DNA of 64,000 nt from Agelas oroides. Taxonomy: Eukaryota; Porifera; Demospongiae; Agelasida; Agelasidae. Shown here one piece after another: positions 23,229 to 32,630 of the stretch; positions within the stretch are counted from its first letter, which is position 1; the number at the start of each line of letters is the position of its first letter. A program made the position numbers and the translations under genes. The notes beneath the pieces were generated by a model. It did not search any database and was not told where the DNA came from. It saw only the letters and a list, made by a program, of their open reading frames with translations. The stretch is from positions 29,564,316 through 29,628,315 of the forward strand of contig OX422183.1 of NCBI GenBank assembly GCA_949130485.1. Direction: 5' to 3'.

Positions 23229-24227
23229 TCATATCTCAAGTGCAGCAGCTTTCACTTCCTCCATAAATGATATCCATAACTTGCTCTGCTTTGGATCACT
23301 TAGTTTGATGGGATGAACAAATTGAGCTGACTTTGCTTTCTTTTGTATGTTCTCAAAGGTTCTATCTGCACCCCATAGATATCCTTCAATAAAGTGTACT
23401 CGGTTAGTTGGAGCAGTGATGTCAACTACCAGAGGGAGAGCAACTTCACAGAACAAGTTAGCTGCTGTTTTGTGGACGTAATTGAGAACATCTGTCCTGT
23501 TTTCTGCTAATGAATGTGGTACATAAACAATATCAGCTGACCCCGTAGCATGAAGACGATCAGGAAAACCTTCATACTTAACAAGCACTTGTTTCCACTT
23601 TGCTGGAAGATTATTTATTACAGTTTCCATAGGTTTAAGTACTCGATTCCAATGCCAATTTTTTAGAGAAGCTCTTTTAGTATAGTTAATCGTACCCATT
23701 TCGAGGAACCACATTTTCGACAGTGGTAGCAAACTCATCATGGTGAAGTTTACAAACATATCATCTGCAATGTACAGATATCCTACTGGCTCACCCTCAT
23801 CACCCCAAGTCTCATTTAAGCAGATGGGTAGGCAAAGATGTTGTAACTCTCCATCAACAGACCTGCAACCCGAGAATGTAACGTGTTTTGGTATGTAGCT
23901 GGGCTTCTCATTCCAATCTCCATCAAACAACAACATAATGTGATTGAAGAAAAAACTGTAGTACGACAATAGAAGATCTATCAATTCCTTCTTTGGGGAC
24001 ATATTTTTTAAGTTGAACATAATACATAGTTGAATTCTCTTGGTCCACATAAATGATTGAGATCCATTTGTATATTTTGACTCCTTTGATGCATTCTGTA
24101 TGAAGAAATACGGTGAAGGTGAAGGTTGATATCACGAGTACTCTTTGTTTGCCAACCAAACCACTATAAATAGAATAGTGAGTGACAAAAGAGCGAACAA
24201 AATATTCAAATTTCCTTTAGCAGTCAT
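23229..24227 (-). pseudogene. Type II membrane protein paralogue with an in-frame stop
   Basis: Copy-1 duplicate of the gene at 56,257-57,264. The ATG at 24,227 and the membrane anchor are kept, but the codon matching Arg32 of the intact copy is TGA (24,132-24,134), just after the anchor. A 9-base in-frame deletion lies a few codons later. Downstream of the stop the frame stays open for about 290 codons and differs from the paralogue at about 20 positions, with DGDW, the cysteine cluster and the IADD motif all kept. Either the gene died recently, or a downstream ATG (for example the one opening MWTKRIQ, 24,050) makes an anchor-less product. Recent pseudogene is the simpler reading. Confidence 0.75.
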
Positions 24228-24423
24228 GACAGGAAGTGCAAACAGCGTCCTCACATAGTAGAAAGTTTTTCACAGCCGGACACAGGTGGTACAGTCACAA
24301 GTAATCTAGTGCTAGCACGTGCGAAAAAAATGTTCGTCATACCATAGCTCCGTACCGGGATTGGAAACATCTCACGTGATGCGCATATCTTCAATAGTTA
24401 AGCGCGCGCGCGGACACTCAGTG

Positions 24424-25092
24424 CAGTGGCGGATTTAGGGGGGGTAAGGGGGGTGCATTTGCACCCCCCTTTGGCGGCTAGTAATGTATTTTGCGTACAT
24501 AACTGCACGAGTCCATCAAATGATTATGCAGCAGTGGCATGCAGCAACAACAACCAGGCACAGTTACACACTCACGTATCAGTTCCTTACTGATCTCCAG
24601 ACGTTTGACTAGGCCCAGAGTTGGTTCGAGATATTCAGTTCGGCCCGAGGGGTCCGCTACGGCGCGCCTCGGCGTACGAGATTTCGAAATCCAATGGATT
24701 TCACGTTGATTTCGGATTTCAGAGTGGATTTCTGCATTTCAGTTTGGATTTCTGCCGACAGGTTTCTTATGTTCTTGGATATTTTAGTTGTAGTTCCCAG
24801 CTTAGCAAAAAAATTTAGTTAGTTGTAGTTTTGGTTAACTAAATCTTAAAAAGGCCATACTAAAATGTATTTAGTTAAGTTATAGTTAACTAAAACAACA
24901 CTGTCGGACAGTGTACGAGATTTCTTTTGTGACGGACCCCTCGGTTCGGCCTTCCAGCTGTATTTTATCATAGATTGTACATTTGAATGCGTTCACGTGA
25001 CCGAAAGTGGGCGTGGCAACCAAAAATTTTCCGGCGCGCTTTGCGCGCCGATCACTGAACCCCCCCTTTTTAGATTTCTAGATCCGCCACTG
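24424..25092. mobile_element. 669-bp hAT-like MITE, CAGTGGCGGAT ends
   Basis: The ends CAGTGGCGGATTTAGGGGG and CTAGATCCGCCACTG are the classic hAT-type inverted termini seen in many animals, followed by C-rich subterminal runs. CAGTG flanks both sides, but a full 8-bp duplication cannot be shown. The interior is non-coding, contains the palindrome CCGGCGCGCTTTGCGCGCCG (near 25,031) and hosts a second hAT-like fragment. Confidence 0.85.
24775..24903. mobile_element. Nested TTTAGTT-rich hAT-like fragment
   Basis: The right end TAACTAAAACAACACTG and the TTTAGTT-rich interior match the 278-bp element at 16,294-16,571. It sits inside the CAGTGGCGGAT element and is therefore the younger insertion, or was captured by it. 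Confidence 0.65.
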
Positions 25093-25430
25093 CAGTGGTA
25101 CGGTCGTGGGTTGCCTTGAGGGAGAAGGAGCGACCGACCGACAAACAAAAAAGCTTCAGAAGCGAGAAGTGTACTTAAGCTGGTGAGTTTTGCGGGGTAG
25201 TGTGCGGTTTGGGGAGGGTTGCGCTACAATTAGAACAGTAATTTTTGTCTGATAGTCAAGTTTAGTGTAGTCATTTTAAACCTTTAAGTTGTTACAAGCT
25301 ACACTTTATCAACTCACTGGCTAGATAGTGAATGTACACAAGTGTATAGTACACAATAGCCATATGGATAATGAACTCATCCCATGTACTACGAGCTTAG
25401 TGTGTGTGCATGCTGAGATCACATGTAGTA
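25093..25430. other. No gene recognised
   Basis: Short spacer between two DNA elements, with nothing recognisable on either strand. Confidence 0.4.
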
Positions 25431-25850
25431 CACTGTAAAAAGTTTGGGTTACTTCAACCACATTTTGGTCACTGCATTCCTTTTGTGTGCATGACACGTA
25501 AAGTTCAAGGAGTGCTTACAATTCAAATCAGAGTGTAGTTGAGAAGCTTCTCCCACTTATTAAATTAGTCGCCTTTCAGAAAGCCTATAAATCAGCATAC
25601 CAGTTGAGGTTTATTGTTTCTTTGATCTTACACATCTACAGAGTTCCTTGGTTGCATGGTTGTGGTAGAAATGCCAGGGATGTAGCCAAATTAATACGTC
25701 ATCTGAAAAGAGAGACTAGCTAATGTAACTAAAGAAGAAGCTCCTCAACGAACTTTCAAGAAAACCTATTTGGTAGCATTCCTTTATCACACTGATGCAA
25801 CTGAGACAACCTAAAAATGTGGTTGAAGTAACCCAAGTGGTTTTGCAGTG
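25431..25850. mobile_element. 420-bp TIR element, CACTGTAAAAA family, best copy
   Basis: The left end CACTGTAAAAAGTTTGGGTT and right end CCCAAGTGGTTTTGCAGTG form about 35 bp of inverted repeat, including GGTTACTTCAACCACATTTT and its complement. Relatives lie at 10,027 and 43,217. The outermost bases resemble those of the 2,830-3,276 fold-back (CACTGCAAAAA), so the two families may share a transposase source. No coding capacity. Confidence 0.85.
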
Positions 25851-26414
25851 ATATCCACTGGCAATACCATACATAAAAGAGTACAGGAGTGTCCATTGCT
25901 GTTTCATTAACCTTGAAATAGCTGTTTGGCAGCCACAGGGTGAAACAGTTAATAAGCTTCAAAAATGTGACCAACTTCAACCCATTGCTTGGCTATAGAC
26001 TTTACATGATATGCCCAACTTAATTTCAACATCAATCCAGTAATCCAGTCCATCAGTCCTGTCCAGCAACCCAGTCCACAATCTAGTCCAGTGATTAATT
26101 AGACACAACCCCTTGAAAACTAGGAAAGTTTGTTGGAAGTCTAGCACCCATGCATACCGCACTGGCTGCTTTTATTGCAATTGGGGCTATCCCAATCACC
26201 AAATATTCATTATCACACATACGTTTCAATCTCTGGCCTTGGCTTGAATCTTCTGGTGAGTTTGTTTTCTGCTTCTTTGATAAACTTTAGTGGAACTGCA
26301 CAGGAATTAGAAATGTTGAGAAGAAAATCTGGAACCGGTGTCCCCACGTTGTTCCATATCACAATGATCTTGTCCAGTTGAGGAGTCTTACAGTAGTGGT
26401 TCTGTCATGAAAAA

Positions 26415-26600
26415 TCTGGACCCCCCCGAAAATGGACCCCCCAGTCCAGATATTTCGAAATATTTGGACCCCCCAGTCCAGATATTTTGAAATATTTGGA
26501 CCCCCGGTCCAGATATTTCGAAATATTTGGACCCCCATGGAACTAATATTTCAGGAATTGGATGAAATATTTAGACTCCCAATGAAATTTTTGGACCCCC
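26415..26600 (+). repeat. ~37-bp minisatellite with GGACCCCC cores
   Basis: About four to five degenerate units of TTTGGACCCCCCAGTCCAGA followed by TATTTCGAAATA, the latter itself a small palindrome. Nothing suggests coding. Confidence 0.85.
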
Positions 26601-26748
26601 CTTTACAAAGGGTAAATAAACTTTTTTAAAGTTTAAAACGATATTAAAAGCAAAAATTGTTAAAACTCAGTGCTATTATGTAAATTATGTATACAAAACA
26701 TCAAACTATCACAAAACTAAACTATAATACAGATCTATATACTATCCA

Positions 26749-27678
26749 CTAATTGTTACATTTATTACAAAACCAAAGTGAAGTTGTATCGTTCAGTGCT
26801 GCTTGTGTAGGGGAGGAACAACTTGGTACATGAAACCACTCCTCACAATTGGAGCACTCGATCATATCTCCCACTTCCGGCATCCTGCAATTACAATATA
26901 CTAGGATGGGATTGCCCTCTGTCACTCTCACACTCCGCTTTTTCTTTAACACTGGAAACATTGTAAGTTTCTTTTCTTTCAACATTTTGAAAAGATGTCT
27001 CCTCATCTCTGATTGAGAGAAGACTAGAGTACCGGGATCCTGACCCAGAGAGAGGGCTGTAGCATATGCAATTGCATATACACCACAGTCACTACTTCCA
27101 AACTGTTTCTGAACATCTACAAACTCAATTGAAATTTTGGGCTGTGAAGTATTCACTATAGAGGCTATTTGGAGTTCTGTACTTGTGGTAAGGCACTTGT
27201 ATAAGCTGTCATACACCCTTACAACACCATCTCTAGGGACTCCAATATTAGTGACCACTAGCCAGTGATCAGCCCCATTGTGCACAACTTGAATATATTT
27301 CCCTGTTTCTATTGTGAACGAGCATGTCTGTCCTAGGTAAGGGGGTTGTAGCCCTCCCACCAGAGGATTGTTCTCTTGTATGAGACGCTGAGATGCTTCA
27401 ATAATGTCGTCTGTCAGCCAGTCAGTTGGTGAAAGAATCCTCTCTTTGGCAGCAACCGAAAGTGAATACAGATTGTTTTGGACCCAAGTCTTAGGTGCTT
27501 TAGACTTCTTTCTTGAAGTGGGGTTAGCTGCAGACGTCAGGTCTATAACGCTGGAAGGCTTTGACAATCTGTTTGCTTTCCTTCGTCTGTACTCCAACAC
27601 AAGCCGTTTGGCAGCTAAATTAGGACGTTTACTATGAAGATTGGAGTGATGTGTCAGTGTAGGGTAGTCAGAAGTCAC
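26749..27678 (-). CDS. Ulp1-type protease plus PHD finger, 3' exon of the Ginger-like element
   Basis: A 309-codon open frame forming the downstream exon of the element. Residues 1-75 are basic and disordered-looking. The C48 (Ulp1/SENP) protease fold spans about 80-240, with HWLVV and VRVYDSLY supplying His and Asp, and SSDCGVYAIAYA the catalytic Cys. A PHD zinc finger occupies about 268-308 (CNC...CSNC..WFH...C...WFCNKC). The frame opens at a codon preceded by a TTTTACAG acceptor-like signal and not at an ATG, which fits an internal or terminal exon. In this family the protease may process or deSUMOylate element or host proteins and the PHD may read histone tails; both roles are inferred. 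A domesticated host gene is possible but unsupported. Confidence 0.7.
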   Translation of the reverse strand: MTSDYPTLTHHSNLHSKRPNLAAKRLVLEYRRRKANRLSKPSSVIDLTSAANPTSRKKSKAPKTWVQNNLYSLSVAAKERILSPTDWLTDDIIEASQRLIQENNPLVGGLQPPYLGQTCSFTIETGKYIQVVHNGADHWLVVTNIGVPRDGVVRVYDSLYKCLTTSTELQIASIVNTSQPKISIEFVDVQKQFGSSDCGVYAIAYATALSLGQDPGTLVFSQSEMRRHLFKMLKEKKLTMFPVLKKKRSVRVTEGNPILVYCNCRMPEVGDMIECSNCEEWFHVPSCSSPTQAALNDTTSLWFCNKCNN

Positions 27679-27949
27679 CTGTAAAATGTAAGTAAATATA
27701 TTCTATCAAAGCACACTATTTATTTATAGGAATGTGCACACTAAAACATCTGCAAAAATTGAACACTTGTAGACTTACAGCTGTATACTATCCAAATGAA
27801 CACAATATAGTTTTACCTTGTTATTGGAAGTGTCCATATATAGTGTCAAGGGAGGCAATGGCGGTGGTAGTGGTGAGACAGAGTCGTCTAAGTTATCATG
27901 AGGAGTAGTCTCTCGAGAAGGAGTCTGAGATGGGGCCAATGGACTCTCT

Positions 27950-28100
27950 TGACTCGGTGGTGGGTGGGTAGGTGGAGGGCTCTCTGGACTCAGTGGTGGG
28001 TGGGTAGCTGGAGGGGTCTCTGGACTCGGTGGTGGGTGGGTATAGCTGGAGGGCTCTCTGGACTCGGTGGTGGGTGGGTAGCTGGAGGGCTCTCTGGAGC
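27950..28100 (-). repeat. 36-bp minisatellite in the proline-rich linker
   Basis: About four units of GGACTCGGTGGTGGGTGGGT plus AGCTGGAGGGCTCTCT. Being 36 bp long, unit changes keep frame; on the minus strand in the element's apparent frame it encodes Pro/Ser/Glu-rich repeats between the integrase and protease regions. Confidence 0.85.
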
Positions 28101-28947
28101 ATGATATTTCTTGAGGTGCATTCCATTGACACGTTCTACCACCTGGGTAAGGTATAACATAGACTATACATGTAGCTAGTATGCTATAATGTACAATAAC
28201 GCATATTAGACATGTTTAGTTAACCCATTCACATTTCACCTTGTCACCCTGAACAGCCTTGAGCTTGTACAGGCCTTTCCCTAGAGTGCCTGTGATCTTG
28301 TATGGACCGGTCCACAGGTAATCCATTTTCCCACCAGCACGTTTCCTTCTTGTGAAATCTTTCTTTAATACAAGTGCTCCAACATTAAATACCTCTCCAC
28401 TAGCATGCTTCTTATCATAGTACTTTTTCTGCTTAGTCTGGGCAGAGACTATATTTTCCTTGATTTTCTTTTCCATCTCCTGCCGTTCTTCACTTTGTGA
28501 GCCTTCGCCTGGTTCGCTAGCATTGGCAAATTGTTCAAGCACAACCTCTGGATCATAGCTGCCACAAGCATTGATGTCTACAGGTAGTACAGCCACTCTA
28601 CCGAACATGGCCTCAAATGGAGTGAATTTGGTGGATGCTTGTACAGATGTGTTGTAGCCGTAAACTACTTCTTGAAGGTTTTCATCCCAGGACTCACGAC
28701 ACTCCTGTGTGTACTTCGACAAGAGTTCACAAGGGTTTGATTAAACCGCTCATCGAGGCCGTTTGCTTGTGGATGATATGCTGTTGTGAGTCTGTGCTTG
28801 ATGCCAAACTCCTCCATCATCTCCTTGTTGAGAGCATTCTTAAATTCCTTCCCTTGATCTGTGGTGATGACTGAAGGCAATCATTGCGCTTATAGGTAGT
28901 CATAACGATGGTAAACTGTTCATTTTCAAGATCTGTTTCAGGCATGC

Positions 28948-29736
28948 CGGTGTCATAGGCGCGAATGACTCCCGTCGTACGTGACTCCCGGTCACTGGTG
29001 CCTAGGCGTGAATGACTCCCGGTCACAGACGCCTAGGCGTGAATGACTCCCGGTCCAGACGCCTAGGCATGAGTGACTCCCCGAACATTTTTGCCTAGGT
29101 ATGAATGACTCCCCCCGGATGCGAATGACTCCCCTAGGTGCCTCACGCCTATAGCTATTAATGTTTGGGGAATCACTCACGCCTAGGCATCATTGTATTA
29201 TGCACACACGGAGAGAGGATTTTAATGCAATAATACCATGACTTCTCAATAACAAGTCTAGCTAACAATGGCACAATATTATCATAAATTATGACATTAA
29301 TTTTCTGCAGCTAAGAGACAGCGCGTGTAGCAGAATGTTCATACAGTTGCTGCTGTGTAGAGTAGCCACACTCCCACAATTTTGGGGTTTTTCTTTTGAT
29401 CCATGAGTAATATACCATCCTTCGCAAGCTTCCCATGTTTCTGTCACAGGAGGGAATATCAACACACGCAGTGTGCTGTCGCTTGTATATAGTCCGTTCA
29501 CCTTTCGACAGCGAGTGCTGAGCCAGGAGTTTGCAAATTCAGACATCGTGTTATCACTCTACTATCTATGGGTATCTATGGCGTTATTCGGAAAATCAAA
29601 TGCCTATCAGTTTTGAAGCCGCGCATCATCACGGTTGTAGGGGAGTCATTCCCACCAGGGGGGAGTCACTTCCGCCTTAGGCGTCAATGACCGGGGAGTC
29701 ACTCACGCCGGGGAGTCATTCACGCCTCTGACACCG
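28948..29736. mobile_element. 789-bp TIR element inserted in the EXTL2-like exon
   Basis: The termini CGGTGTCATAGGCGCGAATG and the complement of CGGTGTCAGAGGCGTGAATG form the inverted repeats. GC on both sides (28,946-28,947 and 29,737-29,738) is the likely 2-bp target duplication. Both subterminal zones hold tandem-like repeats of GAATGACTCCC with GCCTAGGCG, in opposite orientations. The superfamily is uncertain; a short duplication with subterminal repeats is reminiscent of EnSpm/CACTA-type elements. Confidence 0.85.
29289..29546 (-). CDS. 85-codon open frame inside the 789-bp element
   Basis: Starts with ATG (29,546) and is Cys- and Trp-containing (TRCRKVNG, FPPVTETWEACEGW). Its composition looks more protein-like than neighbouring frames, but I recognise no domain. 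It may be a leftover exon of an autonomous relative or host sequence picked up by the element. Chance is not excluded. Confidence 0.2.
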   Translation of the reverse strand: MSEFANSWLSTRCRKVNGLYTSDSTLRVLIFPPVTETWEACEGWYITHGSKEKPQNCGSVATLHSSNCMNILLHALSLSCRKLMS

Positions 29737-29964
29737 GCCGAGCACGCTGGACAGATTCGATTTGTGTATTAACCTAACAGTTGTCACCTTTCCAGGGGCA
29801 GGTAGCGGTCCACGGCGCCTCACATCACTGATAGTGACTAGCCATCGATCTGACCGGCTAACAAAAAACAGACTCAGCAGCGCTATAACTGCTACACTCA
29901 GAATAACACCGATCACAACCTTCTGACTTAGCTCCATGCCATTTCCCACCCCTGAGTTCAAAGT

Positions 29965-31489
29965 TCACTCGCGAGCCACACCCTTTGCATAAGAAGGGGG
30001 GTATACTCACATGTTGTAATTAAGCAGTCTCGCAAGCCACACCCTTCGCACAAGATGTGGCACCTGTCAGCTCTTGCAGTGATAGCTGACCCAATATATA
30101 ATTAGCCTTTGGATAATAACCATGTTTATGTCACCCAAGCATTGAAGTCCCAAAAGCCTCAAAAGTTCTGCTGTCCTGGAACAATATCTAGTCCTATATC
30201 CAGTAGCTAGCTAAAAATTTAACACAGCCAAACAGCCAACTATCTTTGTTTGCACTCCATGCACTTCACATTAGGGGGTGATCACATGCATACGGTAAAC
30301 AGAATGACACTAATAGAAATGCATTGTATAGCAACTCATACACACCATACTGGCAGTGAGATGAGACTTTTACCATCAGCAAGACCAAGAGACAGGCACA
30401 ATATCATGACACAGCTAGCTAGCTATACTGTCTATACACCAAGTCGAACAGTGTATGGATCCAACCACAACACAATTCTTTGGCTAGCAAGCACACAGTT
30501 GCCACCAGAGTAATGCATCCTCCTAAGAGAGCCCATGTACAAGAACCTCCCCACTGAAGCAGCCAAATTCTGCTCTGGATGAATTGTTCCAGGCATTAAA
30601 AAATATGTGATAGCTTTAGGGGAGCAATTTGTTATGCAGCATGAATGTTTATAAGACAAACCATACGGTCACACTACAGTATTTTGTGACGTAAAGTGCC
30701 AACTGAGCAAACAAAGCAGGAGCACTGCAAGAACATTCAGTAGCTACCAGTGAGCCTTTTGTGTTACATCTAGGCCTGCCTATTCTCAGGCCTGGTCGCG
30801 TGTCAGCCAATAGCTACCACTGACCAGGCTTCATCAGCACATCATGCTGTGACACATGATTAGTGATGATAATGTGCCTATCAATGTTATGCCCCAGTAC
30901 CCCCTTATTGGGCAGTTGATGAGGATTATATGGGGGTTGCCCCAATAGTCGGGAATTTGATTACCTCAGACTGTATTTGTCGAATCCCCAGTAATCTCCC
31001 ATCTTTTTCAAGGGGATTTGACTACAGGGTCTGTACGTCCCACTATAGGAGGATTCCGTGCGGGAACTCGAAGGAATGTTAATTGGCATTACGTCAACTA
31101 CGTTGGTGGGAAAGTTGGTGCATGGGAAAGTTAGTATGTAACACAGAGGAGGTCCGACACGCTTACGGACGTGCACGGAACTCTGTATCACGTATGGTAA
31201 GTGAACATTGCAAGATCAACGTGGCGACGGCTCTCGAAGTCGGTTTTTGTACCTGTCCTGTCGAGCTAACTAGAGCTTGTAGGAGCACCATACTCGGTCT
31301 GCGGATAGTTGAGAAAGGACTGTGTGTCTGTGGAGCTGAGGAGTGATAACTTTGTAGCAAGAGCGAGTTAAACCCGGAGCGTGATAAACATGACCTGGAG
31401 GTTGGTACCTTGAGCAGTTGTAGCTCCACAACGCAACGGGCTATGAAGCTCGGACTTGCGTTGGATGAAAGTAGAAGGACAGCTGATTC
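29965..31489. other. Upstream of EXTL2-like start; no gene recognised
   Basis: The promoter of the EXTL2-like gene should lie at the left edge of this stretch, but I see no clear motif. Two similar segments near 29,970 and 30,030 (TCGC[A/G]AGCCACACCCTT) resemble single ends of the TAGTCTCG fold-back family. An 87-codon frame at 31,083-31,346 matches nothing I know. Confidence 0.4.
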
Positions 31490-31995
31490 CAGTGATGTGG
31501 TGACACCCCCATTGGTTTTGGAGCTACAGAGCTTTGAAAGTTGACAAGATTTGGGAACTTGAAAATAGGCTCCAATTTAGGAGCCCATACCTTCCGGCCA
31601 GATTATACTATTGTGACAGAACTTACACCAAAATGAAGCCCTTTCCATGTACTTTGATATGATCTCCACATTGTTGGTGACACCTCAAATAGATTTGGAG
31701 TAATCCAGCTTTGAAGTTGACTATAATTATGAAAGACGTAAATCTGGGTAAATTTCAATCACCCGTATCTCCTCAACAAAAGAGACAGTGGTGATGGAAC
31801 TCACACCAAAATGATGCACATTCTATATACTTTCTGATGATATCAATATTGTTGGTGACATCCCATACAAATTTGGAGCTATACAGCTTTGAAGTCAACT
31901 ATGTTTGTGCAATATCACAATAATTTTATGTGTAAAACTCAATCACCTGTGTCTCCTCAGCAAAGGACAGTACTGATGGGAGTCTCACCAAAATG
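31490..31995. repeat. ~180-bp satellite, about 3 units, array 2
   Basis: Tandem units show the landmarks GTGACAYCYC, AGATTTGGAGYWAT, CTTTGAAGTTGACTAT, CAATCACCYGTATCTCCTC and ACTCACACCAAAATGATG. Order and spacing match the array at 5,445-6,010, so the two are one diverged satellite family some 25 kb apart. Confidence 0.78.
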
Positions 31996-32250
31996 ATGGT
32001 ATAACATTGATAGGTACAAGCATAAGATCGAACACGCAAGAATCCTACACCAATTTTGGGGGCGGGGCCGTGGACGGACATGGCTAATCAGGTCGATCAG
32101 TGAGCCTCATGATGTCACCACTCTATGCATGTGACGTCACAGGGGGCGTGGCTTCCCTTAATTTTGATGCTACAGAGCTGCAAATTTTTAAAGGTAATCT
32201 TGGAAGCCCAAGTAACCCAAATCTGCAGTATGGACATTTTGAGACTTACC

Positions 32251-32381
32251 ATTGATTTTATAAAAATGTCCAAAGTTTGGTCCTTATGTATGGAGTTCTG
32301 TGGTGCATGGCAACTTCTTGCCATGCGCCATAGAACTCCATACATAAGGACCAAACTTTGGACATTTTTATAAAATCAACC
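32251..32381. repeat. ~130-bp near-perfect palindrome
   Basis: Arms of about 62 bp (TTTTATAAAAATGTCCAAAG... inward to GCATGGCAA) pair around a 4-base loop with only a few mismatches. Its RNA would be a long perfect hairpin; it could be a fold-back element or an hpRNA source. TIR-like copies elsewhere are not evident. Confidence 0.9.
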
Positions 32382-32402
32382 ATAAGGTCCGGTATAGAAT
32401 AA

Positions 32403-32428
32403 TTGTCGAGTTCGAGTTCGAGTTCCGA
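32403..32428. repeat. GAGTTC hexamer tract, left
   Basis: Several GAGTTC hexamers next to GATAAACTT. An inverted tract (GAACTC) next to AAGTTTATCC lies at 36,157-36,190. Weak similarity continues outward on both sides (TWACCCAAATCTG; AAGGTCC), so 32.1-36.3 kb may be one old TIR element. Confidence 0.45.
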
Positions 32429-32576
32429 GATAAACTTACGCTGCGTACATGCGATAGCTATAGCTACGACCTACGTGCACCTGCGTTCCACCAGTAAGGG
32501 GGGAGTTAGGTTTTTTGTAAGCCCAAGGAGGGAGGAGCAGACCATGGTAGCGATGTCTGTCCTAGGGAACAAACCA

Positions 32577-32630
32577 TAGTCTCGCAAGGCACATCCTTCG
32601 TAGTGAGGGTGTGCCAGGCTTGCGAGACTG
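32577..32630. mobile_element. 54-bp fold-back, TAGTCTCG family
   Basis: AGTCTCGCAAGGCACA... pairs with ...TGTGCCAGGCTTGCGAGACT. Same end type as the 9-bp-duplication family. The flanks show no clear duplication, so this may be an old or relict copy. Confidence 0.65.

Larger units (their letters stand above)
9790..24345 (+). repeat. Segmental duplication, copy 1 (~14.5 kb)
   Basis: Collinear with 42,939-57,392 in the same orientation. Homologous blocks (copy 1 / copy 2): 9,790-10,690 / 42,939-43,852; 10,885-12,345 / 46,252-47,735; 19,521-20,100 / 48,993-49,595; 20,436-20,940 / 53,757-54,410; 21,751-22,545 / 54,404-55,000; 22,545-24,345 / 55,690-57,392. Between blocks the copies hold different sequence, mostly mobile elements and tandem arrays. 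Identity within blocks looks like roughly 95%. The left break follows AATAGTGATACACTATTTTG; the right break follows GTCATACCRTA. Confidence 0.9.
26749..28880 (-). mobile_element. Ginger-like integrase/Ulp1/PHD element, broken
   Basis: Remnant of an element encoding, in order on the minus strand, the end of a DDE integrase core (ITTDQGKEF, TAYHPQANGLDERF), an integrase C-terminal region with a GPY/F-like module (WTGPYKI), a proline-rich linker, a Ulp1-type cysteine protease and a C-terminal PHD finger. A Gypsy-like integrase with GPY/F plus a Ulp1 or OTU protease and PHD is the make-up described for Ginger DNA transposons, cut-and-paste relatives of LTR-element integrases; an LTR or KRBA2-like origin is the alternative. 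The upstream part of the integrase is missing, and the remnant starts directly against EXTL2-like host sequence. It is broken (truncated, plus about one further break). Intron-like gaps near 28.14-28.22 and 27.68-27.81 kb suggest the original gene was spliced. Long open frames point to moderate age. Confidence 0.75.
28876..29937 (-). pseudogene. 5' end of an EXTL2-like (GT64) glycosyltransferase gene, interrupted
   Basis: Two segments of one host reading frame: 29,737-29,937, then 28,876-28,947 after a TIR element. The ATG at 29,937 opens a short cytoplasmic tail and a single membrane anchor (VVIGVILSVAVIALLSLFFV), then a basic stem. The second segment enters the GT64 catalytic domain with EQFTIVMTTYKRND, matching the first strand of EXTL2 (SFTLIMQTYNRTD in the human protein). 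Removing the element plus one copy of its GC duplication leaves the frame continuous across the junction, direct evidence that the insertion split an exon. The match ends where the integrase-bearing element begins; I do not find the rest of GT64 (including its DDD region) in the window. EXTL2-type enzymes are Golgi N-acetylhexosaminyltransferases acting on the proteoglycan linker or heparan backbone. As it stands this is a 5' remnant of about 90 codons. Confidence 0.75.

Noticed and set aside
23229-24050. Calling the 23-kb paralogue a normal shorter gene
   Set aside because: The anchor and upstream ATG are preserved in frame before a stop, which indicates loss from the longer form and not a naturally short protein.
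24416-25100. 8-bp target duplication for the CAGTGGCGGAT element
   Set aside because: The flanks ACTCAGTG and CAGTGGTA share only CAGTG, which also resembles the element's own end, so no duplication is claimed.
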